Shown here: positions 60,407 through 64,000 of the stretch, piece by piece | Layout: every line of letters starts with the position of its first letter | Position numbering within the stretch: the stretch's first letter is position 1 | Assembly (NCBI GenBank): GCA_009911065.1 | Contig: QXWR01000005.1 | Span: 1-64,000 of the forward strand | Length of the DNA: 64,000 bases | Direction: 5' to 3' | Origin: Clostridiaceae bacterium | GTDB taxonomy: Bacteria; Bacillota; Clostridia; Lachnospirales; Lachnospiraceae | Notes under the pieces: generated by a model | The model's input: the letters and a program-made list of their open reading frames with translations, nothing else | Databases searched by the model: none | What the model was told of the DNA's origin: nothing | Made by a program: the position numbers and the translations under genes

Positions 60407-62079
60407 TTCTGCTCCTCTCTCTCAAATGCTGACACCTGTTTATAACTATGGACAAAAGCTGGAACCTTCTCTAATTCCACTTCATATTTTTTCCGAAACC
60501 CCGGCTCCTCTTTCTTCCCCAAGATCTCTTTTACCTGAAATCCCAACTGCTCATAAAGCTGCTCCACTGGCTGATTCTTTCTTGTCTTCTGATACTCTGC
60601 CTCCAGTTTAGTAATTTCCGGATGCGCCAGCTGAATCCATCTTACAAGCTCATGAAAAATCACATTTTCCAACTGTCTCCCCATAACGCGGCAGCTCATA
60701 AAAAAGGATTCCATTCTTCCAATCTCCCCTTCAAAAAGCACAACTGCCACTGCAATCAGCCCTTCATCTCCAAACCGATCCTCCATCCGCGCCACCACAA
60801 TTTCCCCACTTCTGCCTTTCCAAAGTTGGTCCAACTGTCTCTCATCATACCGGATGGTTGTCGCATTAAACTGATTTGTTTTTCCAGCCAACTGAATTAC
60901 GCGGTTTTTCTCCTCCTCTTTCATCAAATGAATATCTACCACAATCTCTAGTTTTCTCAAATAATCTTCAACGGAAGAAGCTTCCCTCTCCACCGCCTTC
61001 CGTTTGAACTGAAGCCGGTATTGTTCCGTTTTGTCCTCATCCTCTCTCGTGACAAATAAAGACCGAAAATATTGGTCATAAATCTCTATCACAGTATGAG
61101 GAAGAAGACAGGTATCTTTAGGAAATTCCACAACCTCCACCTCTGGACACTGCTCCCTCATTTGCTCCCTTTCCGCCGGATTATCATCCAAAAACACAAA
61201 AGCATCCAATCCAATATTCAATTCCCTGGCAAGTTCCCGGATATTTTCCGGCTTTGATCTCCAATCTATCTTCTGCCCCACAAAATCTTCTTCCCTTAAA
61301 ACCATAGAAGGATGACAAAAAACTGGCTGCACATCTTCCAGATTGTTCTTGGAAATAATAGCAAGCATCACTCCCTTTTCCCTCATCTGCTTCAAACATT
61401 TTTGAGTGTCATAATATCTGCTGCCCTCCTTGTGACTGTCCAGAATAATTCCGTCCACCCCATCTTCCCCAATGACACCACCCCAAAGGGTATTGTCCAA
61501 ATCTACTGCTAAACACTTTTTTTGTCTGCCTTTGACATAATAGTAGCTGCGGCAAATCTGTTTTGCCACAGCTTCTGAACCTTTCAAACTAAAAGGAGCA
61601 TTTCCCATGTACCACATTTTAGGAGAATAGAACTCTGTTCTTCCTATCTCTGCAATCATCTCTTTCAGAGGAAACACAAAAGCCTGCTTTAACTTTTCCA
61701 GTTCTCTTATCCAGTCTGCTTCCAGCCTTGGTGCAGAACTCTTCTCCGAAACAGCTCTGCAACAATCTTCCCGAATATCCAGGGAAGACACAAAAACTGG
61801 TATACCTGTGATCTTTCTGCACAAAAATTCCAAGGCATCCAGCCAGCTTTTCATATGCTCCCGCCCTTTTTCCAGATCCATCCAACCCCCTTCATAGGGA
61901 TCTGCATATAAAATCACAAATATCAAATCCGGAGAAAATTCATACAAACCAGAATCCTCGTAAAATACTTCCTGCTGCCAGGTATCAAATCCAGCCGGGA
62001 TATAAACCTCAAAATTCCTCTTCAGCTTTGCCGCCACAAGATCCATAGTTACATTAGAAAGGATTGCTATTTTATTCAT
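60400..62079 (-). CDS. FkbH-like HAD-IIIC family acyl-loading protein
   Basis: A 559-residue protein. An N-terminal SGNH-like region (about 1-180) is followed by a HAD phosphatase domain with the nucleophile motif VDLDNTLWGGVIG (near 192) and VFLDDNPAEREQ, then a GNAT-like C-terminal domain (FMSCRVMGRQLENV). FkbH enzymes take a three-carbon phosphate such as 1,3-bisphosphoglycerate, dephosphorylate it and load the acyl group on a carrier protein. The ACP gene immediately upstream makes that role likely. It overlaps the VOC gene by 7 bp. Confidence 0.9.
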   Translation of the reverse strand: MNKIAILSNVTMDLVAAKLKRNFEVYIPAGFDTWQQEVFYEDSGLYEFSPDLIFVILYADPYEGGWMDLEKGREHMKSWLDALEFLCRKITGIPVFVSSLDIREDCCRAVSEKSSAPRLEADWIRELEKLKQAFVFPLKEMIAEIGRTEFYSPKMWYMGNAPFSLKGSEAVAKQICRSYYYVKGRQKKCLAVDLDNTLWGGVIGEDGVDGIILDSHKEGSRYYDTQKCLKQMREKGVMLAIISKNNLEDVQPVFCHPSMVLREEDFVGQKIDWRSKPENIRELARELNIGLDAFVFLDDNPAEREQMREQCPEVEVVEFPKDTCLLPHTVIEIYDQYFRSLFVTREDEDKTEQYRLQFKRKAVEREASSVEDYLRKLEIVVDIHLMKEEEKNRVIQLAGKTNQFNATTIRYDERQLDQLWKGRSGEIVVARMEDRFGDEGLIAVAVVLFEGEIGRMESFFMSCRVMGRQLENVIFHELVRWIQLAHPEITKLEAEYQKTRKNQPVEQLYEQLGFQVKEILGKKEEPGFRKKYEVELEKVPAFVHSYKQVSAFEREEQKC

Positions 62080-62139
62080 ATTTTACTTATTCCTCAATTT
62101 TGCACTCATTTTTAATTCTTATCGTGGATCGATTATCAT

Positions 62140-62358
62140 TCAAAGCACCTTCACATACTCATAAAGATCCGCCAATCTCTTTATTCTCCCGGTTTCCTCA
62201 ATTGGAATCGTTACCCCATACTCCTCCTCTGTTTCCATAATCAGCCGTAACATCATCATGGAATCCCATTTTTCATGCTCTCCATAAGCAGTCTCTAAAG
62301 TAAGTCCGGATGGGTCACATTCAAATAAATCTGCAACAAATTTCATAAATTTTTCCAT
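62140..62358 (-). CDS. Acyl carrier protein
   Basis: A 72-residue carrier domain from ATG 62358 behind AGAGGTG. The phosphopantetheine attachment site is Ser33 in EKWDSMMMLRL, with the following helix (ETEEEYGVTIP) as in typical ACPs. It is separate from fatty-acid genes and lies between the FkbH-like and acyltransferase genes, so it is a dedicated carrier for this pathway. Confidence 0.92.
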   Translation of the reverse strand: MEKFMKFVADLFECDPSGLTLETAYGEHEKWDSMMMLRLIMETEEEYGVTIPIEETGRIKRLADLYEYVKVL

Positions 62359-62418
62359 AATAAATTCACCTCTTTTTCTTTGCTGGATTATCACCAGAGA
62401 ACAATCAGCTGCCCACTT

Positions 62419-63351
62419 TTACAATCTTCTTGCCGGATTTCCAAAAACCGTAGTTCCTTCTTTTACATCGGATATTACCACACTGCCAATCCCAATCTTC
62501 CCATAATCTCCGATTTTCACTTTATTCATAATTGTGCTGTTTGGTCCAACCCATACATTTTTCCCAACCTGACATCCACCGCAAAAAAATGCTCCAGAGA
62601 CAATCACCGTTCCATCACCAATAGAAAGATTATGTGATATACTTACCAGATTATCAATCTTTACGTTCCTGCCAATATAGGTAAACCCATCAAACAAAGA
62701 CCGGCATACAGTAACATAATTGGATATACTTGTCCCCTCACAGATTCTTACCCTTCCTGTATGTTGAATTAATCGATTTTCTTCATGGGATTTAATCAGT
62801 TGGAACCCGTCACATCCTATGATACAATTACAGCCCACTTCACAGTAATCTTCAATCACCACCCCTGGCAAAATCGTCGTGAAATCTCCAATAGACACAT
62901 GATTTCCAATCACAACTCCCTGACTGATATCTGCTTTTGGAGAAATCCGACACTTTTCTCCTATTCTGGCATCAAATAAAAACTTATCATAAAATTGTGT
63001 ATTGGCATATAAAAACTCATGTATCTTATAAAATATGGTCTCAGGGCAATCTGTAATAATATATGTAATCTCTTTTGTCTCATTTCTTCTTGCAATCTCA
63101 AACAGCTCTCTGGTGAGAACAACACATCTGATCTTATCGTTCCTGTTTATATGTTTTATATATTTTTCTGAAGTAATAAATGTCAAAATATGATCATATT
63201 CACTTTTTCTGTCACAAAAATTCAATCCATAAATCTCTGTATCTTTCCCTTCATAAGAAAGCCCCATCTGTTTGCATATAGATGAAATGTGAATTCTTCG
63301 TTTGCTGATTTGTGCAAATTCCTTATCATTTAAAACATTGTTTAAAGCCAT
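62419..63351 (-). CDS. LpxD-like left-handed beta-helix N-acyltransferase
   Basis: A 310-residue hexapeptide-repeat transferase. An N-terminal mixed domain (about 1-125) precedes regular hexapeptides (ISPKADISQGVVIGNHVSIG) and a later segment LVSISHNLSIGDG containing a His in the position of the LpxD catalytic base. LpxD uses acyl-ACP to N-acylate a UDP-amino sugar. With an ACP gene next door, this enzyme probably moves an acyl group from it to an amino sugar. AAGGAG precedes the ATG. Confidence 0.85.
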   Translation of the reverse strand: MALNNVLNDKEFAQISKRRIHISSICKQMGLSYEGKDTEIYGLNFCDRKSEYDHILTFITSEKYIKHINRNDKIRCVVLTRELFEIARRNETKEITYIITDCPETIFYKIHEFLYANTQFYDKFLFDARIGEKCRISPKADISQGVVIGNHVSIGDFTTILPGVVIEDYCEVGCNCIIGCDGFQLIKSHEENRLIQHTGRVRICEGTSISNYVTVCRSLFDGFTYIGRNVKIDNLVSISHNLSIGDGTVIVSGAFFCGGCQVGKNVWVGPNSTIMNKVKIGDYGKIGIGSVVISDVKEGTTVFGNPARRL

Positions 63352-63400
63352 AATAACTCCTTCTAAAACATTTCATATAAATGTTCTTTTACTAGTTTTT

Positions 63401-64000
63401 CTATCCGTTTTCTGGCTTTTCCTCCATCCACCATCCACATGGTATTGCAACAAACGAATGAAAAAACTCGTTCACTCCTGGCAGAGTATCTTGTTTTCCA
63501 AATATGCTGTAAATGTTGTTATTCACATGAACTCCAGACGCATAATATCCCATCTCCCGGAATTTTTTGATACATGCTTTCTTATCTGGAACAAGCATTC
63601 CATATACCCAATAATTTGGTTCTCCATTGCCAGACTTTAATGGCTTATAAGGACCAATTTCCTTTATTTTCTCATCCCATATTCGGGCAATTCTTCTCTG
63701 TTTGGCAATTCTTTTATCTACTGTTTTCATCTGCTGAATTCCAATATACGCATTGACATTACTGAGAGTTGCACTATACCCAAAAAACTGGATATCACAA
63801 TTTGGATTGATTTCACCCAGTTCATCCCGAAAATTGCTTCGGTCAATTCCACAATCACGAATTAAAACACCTTTATCATACAACTCCTTCTTTTTTAAAA
63901 AAACAGCTCCGCCATCAATCGTCGTAACTGTCCTGACCGGATTAAATGAAAAAATCGTCATATCCGTACCACAGTTTCCAATTCTTTTCCCTTTATAAGT
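63401..64000 (-). CDS. DegT/DnrJ/EryC1 aminotransferase, 3' part, with Arg at the PLP-lysine position
   Basis: At least 199 codons run to the window edge, so the N-terminal half is unseen. The family C-terminus is clear (FGYSATLSNVNAYIG, PNYWVYGM, NNNIYSIFG). Where sugar aminotransferases have F-x-P-x-K before the DGGA motif, this protein reads FNPVRTVTTIDGGAV, Arg in place of the PLP-binding Lys. Either it is not an ordinary aminotransferase or it carries an inactivating AAG-to-AGG change. It is the first seen gene of the glycan run. Confidence 0.85.
   Translation of the reverse strand, partial: TYKGKRIGNCGTDMTIFSFNPVRTVTTIDGGAVFLKKKELYDKGVLIRDCGIDRSNFRDELGEINPNCDIQFFGYSATLSNVNAYIGIQQMKTVDKRIAKQRRIARIWDEKIKEIGPYKPLKSGNGEPNYWVYGMLVPDKKACIKKFREMGYYASGVHVNNNIYSIFGKQDTLPGVNEFFHSFVAIPCGWWMEEKPENG

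Overview
The window looks like chromosomal DNA from a gut-type Lachnospiraceae member (Firmicutes, Clostridia). The evidence is the gene content and order (miaB-mutS-mutL-miaA; radC-mreC-mreD-PBP2-minCDE-rodA-mgsA-dacA; L21-Prp-L27-Obg; lexA beside a LysM gene), Shine-Dalgarno starts with frequent TTG/GTG codons, an L27 with a cleavable leader plus its Prp protease, and Bacillus/Clostridium-type LexA boxes. The assignment rests on protein and motif recognition only. No tRNA, rRNA or CRISPR array was seen.

Layout. (1) 1-2652: a chemoreceptor on the minus strand and a small membrane protein. (2) 2702-11320: a plus-strand tRNA-modification and mismatch-repair run (miaB, mutS, mutL, miaA, a PLP lyase-like gene). 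(3) 11492-20831: cell shape and division (radC, mreC, mreD, an unusually long PBP2, minC, minD, minE, rodA, mgsA, a lipoprotein DD-carboxypeptidase). (4) 20922-27811: P-loop protein, HlyD-like protein, yggS, sepF, aroB, lspA, an RluD-family gene and a cytidylate-kinase-like gene. (5) 27995-31918: an SOS module, with lexA divergent from a LysM membrane protein that resembles YneA but carries about 300 extra cytoplasmic residues of Tyr-rich repeats, followed by a Xer-type recombinase and ttcA. (6) 32058-39953: a 43-codon ORF, an SGNH hydrolase, an LCP ligase, an NlpC/P60 hydrolase and glmS. (7) 40054-48409: a minus-strand block of housekeeping genes (rsfS, yqeK, nadD, yhbY, obg, rpmA, prp, rplU, RNase G and two radical-SAM-linked genes).

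(8) About 48650-59752 is a decayed accessory island. It holds an integrase cut by an IS3 remnant, an intact RES-domain protein, a dead methyltransferase, an IS1380 remnant, two damaged IS200/IS605 tnpA genes, an apparently intact DDE insertion sequence that truncated a membrane-protein gene, two immunity-like genes with no toxin, a MerR gene with an internal stop beside a 19-bp-spacer MerR promoter that has lost its target, and a dead IS256-family element.

(9) 59916-64000 is the downstream end of a minus-strand surface-glycan cluster: DegT aminotransferase, LpxD-like N-acyltransferase, acyl carrier protein, FkbH-like acyl loader, VOC-fold protein and the first codons of a nucleotide-sugar dehydratase cut off next to the IS256 element. 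Together they suggest carrier-protein-dependent acylation of an amino sugar. The VOC gene is switched out of frame by a run of eight G, a candidate phase-variation tract. This cluster and the SOS LysM protein are the most promising unusual systems here.
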